A stretch of 64,000 nucleotides of DNA from Bacteroidia bacterium (GTDB lineage Bacteria; Bacteroidota; Bacteroidia; SXHM01). Below, piece after piece: positions 9,670 through 19,375 of this stretch; position 1 is the first letter of the stretch, and each line of letters begins with the position of its first letter. The DNA is taken from assembly GCA_022072225.1 (NCBI GenBank), contig JAJVIC010000010.1, positions 186,001 to 250,000 of the forward strand, given 5' to 3'. The notes under the pieces are model-generated. The model saw only the letters and a program-made list of their open reading frames with translations, had not been told where the DNA came from and did not search any database. Made by a program: the position numbers and the translations under genes.

Positions 9670-9701
9670 TTTGATTATACGTTTAAAATCACTTACATTT
9701 G
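9670..9701 (+). promoter_or_regulatory. Bacteroidota-type promoter for the giant surface protein
   Basis: TTTG at 9670-9673 and TACATTTG at 9694-9701 are separated by 20 nt, matching the TTTG-N19-21-TAnnTTTG consensus of Bacteroidota housekeeping promoters. The predicted start of transcription, about 9708, leaves a short leader before the ATG at 9725. The promoter lies immediately after the stop of the carbohydrate operon, so the adhesin can be transcribed independently. Confidence 0.7.
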
Positions 9702-9724
9702 GCTCAATAAACTAAAATAAACCC

Positions 9725-12700
9725 ATGAGAAATTTTACTCGAATTCTACTTTTTTCTTTATCAGCACTTATAATATTCAGCCCCACAAAGTTAAAAGCAC
9801 AGTGTGCCGGAGGTAATAATAACGGTGCAGTAAGCTTTTTATGTAATGTTCAAGCTTCTGTGAATCCTCAAAATCAGGGAGACTACAGACAGTTTGCCGT
9901 AATTGCCGGTGTAAGTTATAATTTTAACACGAGCGGAAATAGTTTTGATTCAAGAATATATGGTAATCAAAATGGCGTTGGTGGTGCTAACCAATTTAAT
10001 CAGGATATTGACAATGTTGCAGGTAATAATGAATCGATTGACTGGACTGCGACTTTTTCTGGAACTCTTGGAGTGGCAGTGCATTTTTGGCAATGTGGTA
10101 CTTGGAATGGAGCAAGCGCAGTTCTTAACTACAGACAAAATACTACTATAACAAATACCACTTCGAGTGCAGATATTTGCAATGGAGGAACAAAAAGTTT
10201 GACATATGTTCTTGGAGGTCCTCACAATAATCCAACACCGACTTGGTCGATTGTAGGCGGAACTGGTGCTGGAACAATAGCCGGTTCGACTTTTACGGCA
10301 ACTTCACCCGGAACAATTGTGGTGCGTGCAACACTGGGCGTTTGTTCATCAGATGTAAGTTTTACAGTTCTTTCTCAGTCAGTTGCACCAACTATCATAG
10401 GTATAACATCAGGAACCAATCCAACATGTCCGGGCGTTCCAGTTACGCTTCAGGTTAGTAATGGAACTCTAGGTTCAGGTGCCTCATGGCAATGGTATTC
10501 AGGCTCATGTGGAGGTACATTTGTTGGAAGTGGTGCATCAATTAATGTAGCTCCGATAACTACAACGACATATTTTGTTCGTGCTGTTGGCACCTGTAAT
10601 CTATCAGGTACTGCATGTGCAAGTATTACAGTAAACGTTCTCTCTGAGTCATCAGTAGCAAGCGCATCAGCTACACCAACAACAATATGTGTTGGTCAGT
10701 CAAGCATATTATCAGTAACAGGTACACTTGGAACGGGAGCAACCTGGAATTGGTACACAGGAAGTTGCGGTGGTACTTTGGTTGGTCAGGGAGTTTCAAT
10801 TTCAGTTAATCCAACTTCATCAACAACTTACTATGTACGTGCGATTGGTACTTGTAATGCAACATCATGTACATCTACTTCGGTGTCTGTAAATCCATTG
10901 CCGGGTGTTTCATTTGCATCTCCAGGCGGACCATATTGTGCTAACCAAACTACACCTGTGTCGTTATCGGCTGCGCCTTCTGGCGGAACATTTAGCGGAA
11001 ACGGTGTAATAGGCAGCACATTTACACCGGCAAATGCTGCAGTAGGAAACAATACATTAACCTACACCTACACTGATGGAAACGGGTGTACAAACTCAGC
11101 TCAGCAAAATGTAACTGTAACAGGCTTACCTTTGGTAACTTTTACCGGTTTGGCAGGTCCTTACTGTGTAAGTCAAACAACTCCTGTTGCACTTGACGGA
11201 AATCAAAATGGCGGTACTTATTCAGGTCCCGGAATTACAAATTTAGGTAGCGGAAATGCAAGTTTCAATCCATCAACAGCAGGTGCAGGCGTTCACAGCA
11301 TTACTTATTCTTATACAGACGGAAACGGCTGTGTTAACTCACAAACTCAATCTGTTCAGGTAATAGCTCTACCGTTGGTTTCAATCAGCGGACTTGCTTC
11401 TTCTTATTGTGTAAGTAATTCACCGGTACAATTGACAGGCTTTCCTGCAGGTGGAACTTTTTCCGGAACAGGAGTTACAACAGGCGGTTTGTTTTCACCT
11501 TCAACAGGAGTTGGTAATTATACTATTACTTATTCATATACAAATGGAAATGGATGTACGAACAGCACTCAAGCTTCTACAGTTGTAAATGCACTTCCTA
11601 CTGTTTCTTTTTCAGGGTTTAGTGGTAGTTCATACTGTTTAAATGCTGCTGTTGTTAACTTAACAGGAAACCCTGTTGGCGGAACTTTCAGCGGTCCTGG
11701 AGTAACAGGTTCGGGAGCATTTACTCCTGCAACTGCAGGCCTTGGAACGCACACCATTGTTTACACTTTTACAAACGGAAATGGATGTACCAACACCTCT
11801 TCACAAGCGGTAACTGTTGTATCGGTTCCTACAGTTACTTTTTCGGGATTGGCAGGCGATTATTGTGTAAATGATTTTCCTGTTCTCTTAACAGGAAATC
11901 AATCGGGAGGAACATTCTCAGGTCCCGGAATAACTAACCAAGGCCCCGGAATTGCACAATTCAGCCCAACACAAGCGGGGATAGGTGGTTCATATGATAT
12001 TACCTATTCATATTCCGATGGCAATGGATGCTCAGGGAGTCAAACCCAACAAACCGTTGTTCACCCCCAACCGGTAGTTGATTTCAGCGGTTTAGATGCC
12101 GCATACTGTGTAGATGCATCGGTAGTAACTTTAACAGGAAGCCATGCTCCCGATGGTACGTTTAGCGGAACAGGTGTTACCGACAACTCAGACGGAACTG
12201 CAACTTTTGATGCTGCATTAGCCGGAGTAGGTGGACCTTATACTATCACGTATTCTTTTACAGATGTATTTGGTTGCTCAAGTTCAATCAGCGAAACAAC
12301 ACTGGTTAACGACACACCAACAGTAAACTTTACAGGATATATGGATCTTTGTATTGACCAACCGCCATTAGTTCTTACAGGAACACCTTCGGGAGGTATT
12401 TTTACAGGGAATGGAATAAGCGGAAATGCTTTCTATCCGGCAGTTGCAGGTTTGGGTGATCATCTGGTAACCTATACTTATAATGATGGCAACGGATGTG
12501 AAGGATTATTTTCAGCTATAATAAGGGTATATGATATTCCACAAGTCACTCAGCAACCACAGGACATTCAGGTTTGTCCGGGAGATAATGCAGTATTTAC
12601 AGTAGCTGCCGTTGGTTTAGGTTTAACGTATCAGTGGCAATTGAACGATGGAAATGGTTTTGTAAACGTAAACAATGGAGGAATCTACAGTGGTGCTACT

Positions 12701-15700
12701 TCACCCTCATTAACACTTAACGGAGTGCCTCCTTCATTAGACGGATACCAATTTAATTGTGTGATAACAGGAGCAACGTGTTTTACTACCACAACATCTT
12801 CAACAGTAACAATTACCGAAAATCCGTCACCAACAATAAATACTCAACCGGTTGATTACGCAGCCTGTGTTGGTGATAATGCTGTATTTAGTGTTAGCGC
12901 CTCAGGAACAGGTTTAACATACCAGTGGCAAGTAAACACCGGTGGAGGTTTTGTGGGTATTTTTAATGGAGGTGTTTATAGCGGAGCCACCACTAATACG
13001 CTAAACATTACCGGATTTACTTCGGGTATGGACGGGTACCAATATCGTTGTATTGTTACCGGAACTGTAAACTGTACATCTAACACAATATCTAATTATG
13101 CTACTCTTACAGAAACAACATCACCAAATGTAATTACGCAACCCGTATCGCAAAATATTTGCGAAGGCGACAACGCAGTATTTATTGCAGCCGCAACAGG
13201 TTCAGGACTTACTTACCAATGGCAGGAAGACAGCGGAAGTGGGTTCGCTAATATCACAAACGGTGGTGCTTACAGCGGAGCAACGTCAGCTACTTTGACA
13301 GTTTCCGGTGTAACAGCAGGAATGAATGGAAACCAATACCAATGTATTATTTCAGGTTCTATTTGTGTAAACAGTTCAACAACAAATGCTGTTGCTCTCA
13401 ACATAACTACTTCACCTTACCTTTCTCAGCAACCTGTTGATGTATATGTTTGCCCAAGCGACCCAGCATCATTCAGCGTATCAGTTCAGGGAACAGGTAT
13501 TACTTATCAATGGCAGGTGAACAACGGAAGTGGCTTTACAAACATCATCAATGGCGGTGTTTACAGCGGAGCTACAACATCAACCCTCAATATTTCAGGT
13601 GTTTTTACCAATATGGATGGCTTCCAGTATCAATGTGTTGTAAGCGGAACATTCTGCTCTGGAACTTCAACTTCGCAAGTTGCAACTATATATCTGAACG
13701 GAGCACCGGTTATTACACTTGATCCCAGCGATACACAATATTGTGAAGGAGATAATGCAACATTTGTTGTAAATGCAAACGGAACAGGCTTAAGCTATCA
13801 GTGGCAGGTAAATAACGGCAGCGGATGGGTTGATTTGGTGAACGGATTCAACTACAGCGGAGTTAATTCTTCTACACTAAGTTTAAGTGGAATTCCTCTT
13901 TCATTCGATGGAAATCAATATCAGGTAATTGTTTCAGGAACTATTAACTGTTCAGGAACTTCAACATCTGCAGTTGCAACACTTACTGAAAATCCTGCAC
14001 CTTTTATCAGCAGCCAGCCTGTTGATGCATTTATTTGCGATGGCGGCAATGCTGTATTTAATGTAACCGCAAATGGAACAGGTTTAACATATCAATGGCA
14101 GGAAAACACAGGAGGAGGTTTTGCAGATATCGTTGATGGCGGTCAGTACAGTGGTGCAAATACAGCTTCACTTACCATTTCAGGAGTGAATTCAGGAATG
14201 GATGGTTATCAATACCAAGTGCTGATTAATGGCACTATTTGTACTGCAACTGCAACTTCGGTAACAGTTACGCTTAATTCATCAACAGCTCCTGTTGTAA
14301 CTGCTCAGCCTGCGGATGTTCAGGTTTGCCCCGGTGATGCAGCTTCATTCAGCGTTTCAGCTTCAGGCTCTAACTTATCATATCAGTGGGAAGAAGACAG
14401 CGGCAGCGGTTTCAACGCACTTTCTGACGGAGGTATTTACAGCGGTACAAATTCAGCAACACTAAATCTTGCTTCAACTACATTGGGCATGAACGGAAAC
14501 CAATACCGAGTTATTGTTTCTTCAACCGATTGTCCCAATACAACTTTCAGCAACATTGTTGTTCTTAACATCAATACATCACCTGTAATAGTTTCTGATC
14601 CAACTGATGTTTATGTATGTCAGCTTGATCCCGTTTCTTTCAGTGTAACAGCCAGCGGAACAGGTCTGACTTATCAATGGCAGGAGAACACAGGAAGCGG
14701 TTTTGTGGATGTAGTTGATAACATTATTTATTCTGGTTCTAATACTCCAACTTTAAACATTGTCGGAGCAGGTCCTTGGATGCTTGGTTACCAATACCGC
14801 GTTGTAGTATCTGGAACAATTAACTGTTCATCGGATGCAATTTCAAATTATGCGGTACTCTATATTAATACTTCACCTTTAGTAGCTACACAACCAACTG
14901 ACCAAAACTATTGTGAAGGTGATATAGCATCGTTCAGCGTAACTGCAAACGGAAGTTTCTTAACCTACCAGTGGCAAGTTAATGATGGCAATGGTTTTGT
15001 TGATGTTACTGACGGAGGGGTATACAGCGGTGCAACAACTGCAACACTTTCGCTTAGCGGAATTCCATTGAGCTATGATGGTTACCAATATCAGGTAGTT
15101 ATTTCAGGTTCAAATAACTGTTCATCAACTGTTACATCAGCCGTTGTTACACTTAATGAAGACCCAAATCCTTTCATCAGTTCACAACCGGTTGACCAAT
15201 ATGTTTGTTTGGGCGATATTGCTGTATTTGATGTAACAGCAAGCGGAACAGGTTTAACCTATCAGTGGCAGGAAGATTCGGGAGGTGGTTTTGTTATCCT
15301 TTCTGATGGCGGTATTTATAGCGGATCATCAACATCCACATTAACATTGAACGGTACGCTTCCCGGTATGGACGGATATACTTACCGTTGCGTAATTAAT
15401 GGTGTTATTTGTTCAGGAACTTCTGTTACCAACGTAGTAACACTTAACGAAACCGCATCTCCTTATATTTCTGTTCAGCCGCAAGACCAAAGTGTTTGCG
15501 ATGGCGATAACGTTACATTAGGTGTAACCGCAAACGGAACAGGTTTAACTTACCAATGGCAGGTTAATACCGGAAGCGGTTTTGTTAACGTTACAAACGG
15601 AAGCTTATACAGTGGTGCCACTACTTCAACATTGAACATATCAACTACCACTTTGGCAATGGATGGTTATCAATATCAGGTAACTATTAACGGAACAATT

Positions 15701-18529
15701 TGCACCAATGCGTCAACTTCCAATACAGTTACACTTAATGTAGGCACAGGCCCGAATATCACTCTGGGTCCTGCCAATCAGGTTATTTGCGATGGTGATA
15801 ACGCATCATTTACCGTAACTACTCAAGGCACAGGTTTAACTTACCAATGGCAGGTTAATGATGGTGGCGGTTGGAACTACGTTATAAGTGGTGGTGTTTA
15901 TTCTAATACAAATACACCCACTTTAGTTATAACCGGAGCCGATGTTTCAATGAACGGTTATCAGTATCAATGTATTGTTGCCGGTTCTATCAACTGTTCG
16001 GTTTACTCTACTTCAACCTCTGCGGTATTACTTGTTAACCCGCTTCCTGTTGTAAACTTCAGCGGACTTAACAGCGAGTACTGTTTAGATGCTCCGTTAG
16101 CTACCCTTACAGGTGTCCCTTCGGGTGGTACATTCAGTGGCCCGGGAATTATCGGTAACGACTTTTCTGCTTCAACAGCAGGAGTTGGCGGACCATATAC
16201 GATATTATATGAATACACTGATGGCAATGGTTGCTACAACAGTACTACACAAACTGTTAGTGTTAATCCTTTGCCGGTTGTTAGTTTCACAGGGCTTGCC
16301 GGACCATATTGTATTAATGACAATACTCCTGTTCAGTTAACAGGAGCTCCTGCAGGAGGCACATTTAGCGGACCGGGAATTAACGGAGATGAGTTTACTC
16401 CTTCAAATGCATCGTTGGGAACAGTTTCTATTACGTACACTTACACCGATGGAAATGGCTGCACTAATTTTGAAACTCAAACTGCTATTGTAAATGATAT
16501 TCCTGCTCTTACTCTGAGCGGAACGGCTCCTTCTTACTGCGTAGATGACAATACTCCTGTTACACTGGTTGGTACGCCTGCTGGCGGAACTTTCAGCGGT
16601 GCGGGTGTTACAGGCGGAACCTGGACTGCAAGTGATGCCGGTGTAGGAACACATACAATTACTTATACCTACACAGACGGCAATAATTGCACAAACAGCA
16701 CAACTATATCAGTAGTGGTTAATGATCTTCCTGTGGTAACATTTACCGGCCTTGCTGCCAACTATTGTGTGGACGCACCGGCTGATGCACTTACCGGAAT
16801 TCCTGCAAGCGGTTTATTCAGCGGAACAGGAATTAATGTGAATGATTTTGACCCTGCAATTGCCGGTGTGGGAACACATGACATTACCTACACCTATACC
16901 GATGTAAACGGTTGTGTGAATTCTGAAACACAAAGTACTACAGTAAATGCTTTACCAACTCCGGTAATTACCCCTTCAACTGTTGCTTTCTGCGAAGGCG
17001 ATTATGCTATATTAGATGGAGGTGCGGGTTATGTAGACTATGATTGGACTACAGGTTTCAATGGTCAGCAAACATTAGTAGATGCAAGCGGACAGGTAAC
17101 TGTAACAGTAACCGACATTAACGGTTGCGTGGGAACTTCATCACCTGCAACCGTAGTGGTAAATGCACTTCCCGTAGTTGACCTTGGACCTGATACTACC
17201 ATTTGCACACAAACTACCTATACGCTGAATGCGGGATACCCCGGTTCTACTTATGATTGGTCAACAGGTGAGATTACACAACAAATTACTGTTGGTACCT
17301 CAGGTGTGTATGCTGTAACTGTAGTTGATCAAAACGGTTGCGAAGGCTTTGACTATGCAATAGTAACGGTAAGCCAGTTGCTTACACCTACAATTACTTC
17401 AAGCGGAAACCCGACTTTCTGTGAAGGAGACAGTATAGTGCTTACTGCAACTTCGGGCTATACAACATACTTGTGGAGTTCAGGACAAACAACGGAATCA
17501 ATAACTGTTACAACTGCCGGCTTCTATCAGGTATTTGTAACCAACAGTTTGGGTTGCGATGGTTTCTCAGCTCCTCTGATTGTTACTACTCTTACTAATC
17601 CTTCACCTGCAATTTCGGCTGACGGACCTCTGAGTTTCTGTCCTGGCGAAGATGTAGTGCTTAATGCAGGCTTTGGATACAGTGCTTTTGAATGGCAACC
17701 CGGTTTGGAACACACACAAACGCTTACTGTAACAACTCCTGGTGATTATTCAGTTACTGTAACCGGTTCAAACGGTTGCTCAGGAACTTCACCGGTTGTA
17801 ACCGTTGAGGTGTTCCCTGTTCCTAACCCACAGATTCAGGCTGACGGACCGTTGCAATTCTGCGATGGTGAAGATGTAGTACTTTCTGTACTTGGAAATT
17901 ACGCTTCTTATTTATGGACAAGCGGTTCAACAACCCCTACCATTCTGGTTACCGAAAGCGGTCAGTATGGTGTTATAGTAATGGATATGAATGGTTGTGT
18001 TGACTCATCGCAGGTGGTTAACCCTGTAACAGTTACTGTTTGGGATCCGCAACCGTTTATAGTTGAATCAGGCGATACGCTGACTTGCACGCCTGCATTT
18101 GCAACTTACCAGTGGTATGAAAACGATACAATGGTTACCGTTCCCGGATTTAACCAGCAAATATTAATTACACAGTCAAGCGGCAACTATACAGTAGTAG
18201 TAACTGATGCTAACGGTTGTACGGGCGAATCAAATATTATTGAACACAGCCAGACATCAATTCATGATGTAACACTTAATGCCATGATTGATATTTATCC
18301 TAATCCTACTAACAGCGTGTTTACATTCAATGCTCAGTTTGAAGGTTATGAAAATCTGAGATTAGAGTTAACCAATACCCTTGGTCAGCTCATTATTCCG
18401 GTTGAAGATGTAAAAGATGTAATGACTGTAAAACGTGATTACAACCTGAACCATCTGCCTGACGGTATGTATATGCTTACCGTAAGAACGGAGAAAGGAA
18501 GCGTTACCAAACGCATCATTAAGAACTAA
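9725..18529 (+). CDS. giant T9SS-exported surface protein with Ig/PKD-like repeat blocks
   Basis: The protein has 2934 residues (about 300 kDa). A signal peptide occupies residues 1-25, with cleavage likely before QCAGG. Two Cys-rich repeats (about 220-390) follow a unique N-terminal region. Block A1 (about 392-936) has seven ~76-residue repeats with cores like YCVND...GGTFSG and TDGNGC. Block B (about 937-2106) has twelve ~97-residue repeats with VCxGDNAxF, LTYQWQ, GGVYSGAT and DGYQYQC. Block A2 (about 2107-2410) has four more A repeats. Block C has about five PKD-like repeats (FCEGDxxVL, YLWSSG). The C-terminus is a type A T9SS sorting domain (IDIYPNPTNSVF, LPDGMYML, ending TKRIIKN). Each repeat carries paired Cys residues consistent with disulfides. 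The role is inferred as adhesion, biofilm or gliding; no catalytic domain is visible. Confidence 0.85.
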   Translation: MRNFTRILLFSLSALIIFSPTKLKAQCAGGNNNGAVSFLCNVQASVNPQNQGDYRQFAVIAGVSYNFNTSGNSFDSRIYGNQNGVGGANQFNQDIDNVAGNNESIDWTATFSGTLGVAVHFWQCGTWNGASAVLNYRQNTTITNTTSSADICNGGTKSLTYVLGGPHNNPTPTWSIVGGTGAGTIAGSTFTATSPGTIVVRATLGVCSSDVSFTVLSQSVAPTIIGITSGTNPTCPGVPVTLQVSNGTLGSGASWQWYSGSCGGTFVGSGASINVAPITTTTYFVRAVGTCNLSGTACASITVNVLSESSVASASATPTTICVGQSSILSVTGTLGTGATWNWYTGSCGGTLVGQGVSISVNPTSSTTYYVRAIGTCNATSCTSTSVSVNPLPGVSFASPGGPYCANQTTPVSLSAAPSGGTFSGNGVIGSTFTPANAAVGNNTLTYTYTDGNGCTNSAQQNVTVTGLPLVTFTGLAGPYCVSQTTPVALDGNQNGGTYSGPGITNLGSGNASFNPSTAGAGVHSITYSYTDGNGCVNSQTQSVQVIALPLVSISGLASSYCVSNSPVQLTGFPAGGTFSGTGVTTGGLFSPSTGVGNYTITYSYTNGNGCTNSTQASTVVNALPTVSFSGFSGSSYCLNAAVVNLTGNPVGGTFSGPGVTGSGAFTPATAGLGTHTIVYTFTNGNGCTNTSSQAVTVVSVPTVTFSGLAGDYCVNDFPVLLTGNQSGGTFSGPGITNQGPGIAQFSPTQAGIGGSYDITYSYSDGNGCSGSQTQQTVVHPQPVVDFSGLDAAYCVDASVVTLTGSHAPDGTFSGTGVTDNSDGTATFDAALAGVGGPYTITYSFTDVFGCSSSISETTLVNDTPTVNFTGYMDLCIDQPPLVLTGTPSGGIFTGNGISGNAFYPAVAGLGDHLVTYTYNDGNGCEGLFSAIIRVYDIPQVTQQPQDIQVCPGDNAVFTVAAVGLGLTYQWQLNDGNGFVNVNNGGIYSGATSPSLTLNGVPPSLDGYQFNCVITGATCFTTTTSSTVTITENPSPTINTQPVDYAACVGDNAVFSVSASGTGLTYQWQVNTGGGFVGIFNGGVYSGATTNTLNITGFTSGMDGYQYRCIVTGTVNCTSNTISNYATLTETTSPNVITQPVSQNICEGDNAVFIAAATGSGLTYQWQEDSGSGFANITNGGAYSGATSATLTVSGVTAGMNGNQYQCIISGSICVNSSTTNAVALNITTSPYLSQQPVDVYVCPSDPASFSVSVQGTGITYQWQVNNGSGFTNIINGGVYSGATTSTLNISGVFTNMDGFQYQCVVSGTFCSGTSTSQVATIYLNGAPVITLDPSDTQYCEGDNATFVVNANGTGLSYQWQVNNGSGWVDLVNGFNYSGVNSSTLSLSGIPLSFDGNQYQVIVSGTINCSGTSTSAVATLTENPAPFISSQPVDAFICDGGNAVFNVTANGTGLTYQWQENTGGGFADIVDGGQYSGANTASLTISGVNSGMDGYQYQVLINGTICTATATSVTVTLNSSTAPVVTAQPADVQVCPGDAASFSVSASGSNLSYQWEEDSGSGFNALSDGGIYSGTNSATLNLASTTLGMNGNQYRVIVSSTDCPNTTFSNIVVLNINTSPVIVSDPTDVYVCQLDPVSFSVTASGTGLTYQWQENTGSGFVDVVDNIIYSGSNTPTLNIVGAGPWMLGYQYRVVVSGTINCSSDAISNYAVLYINTSPLVATQPTDQNYCEGDIASFSVTANGSFLTYQWQVNDGNGFVDVTDGGVYSGATTATLSLSGIPLSYDGYQYQVVISGSNNCSSTVTSAVVTLNEDPNPFISSQPVDQYVCLGDIAVFDVTASGTGLTYQWQEDSGGGFVILSDGGIYSGSSTSTLTLNGTLPGMDGYTYRCVINGVICSGTSVTNVVTLNETASPYISVQPQDQSVCDGDNVTLGVTANGTGLTYQWQVNTGSGFVNVTNGSLYSGATTSTLNISTTTLAMDGYQYQVTINGTICTNASTSNTVTLNVGTGPNITLGPANQVICDGDNASFTVTTQGTGLTYQWQVNDGGGWNYVISGGVYSNTNTPTLVITGADVSMNGYQYQCIVAGSINCSVYSTSTSAVLLVNPLPVVNFSGLNSEYCLDAPLATLTGVPSGGTFSGPGIIGNDFSASTAGVGGPYTILYEYTDGNGCYNSTTQTVSVNPLPVVSFTGLAGPYCINDNTPVQLTGAPAGGTFSGPGINGDEFTPSNASLGTVSITYTYTDGNGCTNFETQTAIVNDIPALTLSGTAPSYCVDDNTPVTLVGTPAGGTFSGAGVTGGTWTASDAGVGTHTITYTYTDGNNCTNSTTISVVVNDLPVVTFTGLAANYCVDAPADALTGIPASGLFSGTGINVNDFDPAIAGVGTHDITYTYTDVNGCVNSETQSTTVNALPTPVITPSTVAFCEGDYAILDGGAGYVDYDWTTGFNGQQTLVDASGQVTVTVTDINGCVGTSSPATVVVNALPVVDLGPDTTICTQTTYTLNAGYPGSTYDWSTGEITQQITVGTSGVYAVTVVDQNGCEGFDYAIVTVSQLLTPTITSSGNPTFCEGDSIVLTATSGYTTYLWSSGQTTESITVTTAGFYQVFVTNSLGCDGFSAPLIVTTLTNPSPAISADGPLSFCPGEDVVLNAGFGYSAFEWQPGLEHTQTLTVTTPGDYSVTVTGSNGCSGTSPVVTVEVFPVPNPQIQADGPLQFCDGEDVVLSVLGNYASYLWTSGSTTPTILVTESGQYGVIVMDMNGCVDSSQVVNPVTVTVWDPQPFIVESGDTLTCTPAFATYQWYENDTMVTVPGFNQQILITQSSGNYTVVVTDANGCTGESNIIEHSQTSIHDVTLNAMIDIYPNPTNSVFTFNAQFEGYENLRLELTNTLGQLIIPVEDVKDVMTVKRDYNLNHLPDGMYMLTVRTEKGSVTKRIIKN
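10900..18040 (+). repeat. coding tandem repeats of the giant surface protein (A1-B-A2-C blocks)
   Basis: The repeats are arranged as seven ~228-nt A units (about 10900-12530), twelve ~291-nt B units (about 12535-16040), four A units (about 16045-16955) and about five ~215-nt C units (about 16955-18040). Units are diverged at DNA level but some stretches are near-identical, for example the coding run for GTGLTYQWQ in many B units. Unequal exchange could change copy number here, and short-read assemblies could collapse it. Confidence 0.8.
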
Positions 18530-18550
18530 GTCTTATAGTTTGTAAAAGAG

Positions 18551-18579
18551 AAAGGGCGGCCACCGGCCGCCCTTTTTTT
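18551..18579 (+). terminator. intrinsic terminator after the giant surface protein gene
   Basis: A perfect 8-bp GC stem, GGGCGGCC (18554-18561) with GGCCGCCC (18565-18572) and a 3-nt loop, is preceded by AAA and followed by seven T residues. It begins 22 nt after the stop codon. Confidence 0.9.
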
Positions 18580-18638
18580 ATTGTTTAAAAGCCCTGGCTT
18601 TATAACTCTGTTTTATATATAAAATAGTGTCTTTTTGG

Positions 18639-18722
18639 TCTCAACAACTGTGGAAACGGTTTAGACAACTGTCATGGTCGTCTCAACAACTGTCGAAATG
18701 GTTTAGACAACTGTCATGGTCA
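18639..18722. repeat. four tandem 21-bp intergenic repeats
   Basis: Four exact 21-nt steps start at 18639, 18660, 18681 and 18702. Units alternate between a form beginning TCTCAACAACTGT and one beginning TTTAGACAACTGT. The phase TGTCGAA(5 nt)TTAG.CA within units 3-4 resembles units of the array at 54506. The rest of the 18580-18838 gap shows no gene; degenerate traces (CTTAACGGTTTCGAC) follow the array. Confidence 0.8.
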
Positions 18723-18838
18723 TCGCCTTAATTAAGTCAATGGCTGACTTAACGGTTTCGACTATATCTTTTCAATAAAGCAGACACGAACCAACCGAAG
18801 ACTTCAATTACTTTTTACAAAAAACTTAGCTTTGAGGA

Positions 18839-19345
18839 ATGAAACCTTTTACCGAAACCCAGCGCTTCAACCAATGGTGGCTGTGGCTTATTGTGATTGC
18901 CGTTACCGGCTTGTATGTTTATGTATTGTATCAGCAGTTGTATTTGGGCGAGGCCTTTGGCAATAATCCTGCAAGCAATGAAATGCTGCCCGTGTTTAGT
19001 GCTGTACCCCTGCTGCTGATTGTGTTTTTTGTAGTACTGCGGTTAGATACTAAAATAGATGCTGATGGTGTTTACTACCGTTTTTTCCCTTTTCAAATTA
19101 ACTACAAACTTATAAAGTGGAATGAAATAGATAAAGCCTATGTGCGCCAATACAAACCCATCATAGAATATGGAGGTTGGGGAATACGAGGCTGGGGAAA
19201 AGACAAGGCACGTAATGTTTCGGGGAATATGGGTTTGCAGTTAACCTTTAAAAACGGTGACAAACTGCTTATAGGCACACAAAAAGCGGAGGAGGCAGGA
19301 AATGCGCTGAATGAATTTTTTAAACAAAAAACCCCCGGCTTGTAA
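18839..19345 (+). CDS. small membrane protein with a PH-like C-terminal region, function unknown
   Basis: The protein has 168 residues. Two hydrophobic segments (about 16-33 and 51-66) form a hairpin near the N-terminus. A soluble domain of about 100 residues follows, with alternating strands (DADGVYYRFFPF, KLIKWNEIDKAYV, LQLTFKNGDKLLIGT) and a final helix (EEAGNALNEFFKQ). That order of strands plus a terminal helix suggests a bacterial PH-like fold. The gene stands alone between the 21-bp array and a convergent terminator. I do not recognise a specific family and assign no function. Confidence 0.6.
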   Translation: MKPFTETQRFNQWWLWLIVIAVTGLYVYVLYQQLYLGEAFGNNPASNEMLPVFSAVPLLLIVFFVVLRLDTKIDADGVYYRFFPFQINYKLIKWNEIDKAYVRQYKPIIEYGGWGIRGWGKDKARNVSGNMGLQLTFKNGDKLLIGTQKAEEAGNALNEFFKQKTPGL

Positions 19346-19356
19346 AGGCCGGGGGC
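19326..19356 (-). terminator. intrinsic terminator of the minus-strand signalling cluster, overlapping the 3' end of the plus-strand gene
   Basis: The stem is CCCCCGGC (19332-19339) with GCCGGGGG (19348-19355). Read on the minus strand it is followed by a run of T residues (complement of 19326-19331). It starts about 20 nt after the minus-strand stop at 19376 and contains the plus-strand stop codon of the small membrane protein. Confidence 0.8.
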
Positions 19357-19375
19357 TATTGGCAATTGCGATATT

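Noticed and set aside
10243-10458. Small ORFs in other frames inside the giant gene, for example 71 codons here and 90 codons at 13450
   Set aside because: They arise from repeat composition in alternative frames and lack start signals or domains.
9725-18529. T9SS machinery or gliding-motility genes near the giant protein
   Set aside because: Only cargo proteins with sorting domains are present; none of the flanking genes resembles Por, Spr or Gld components.
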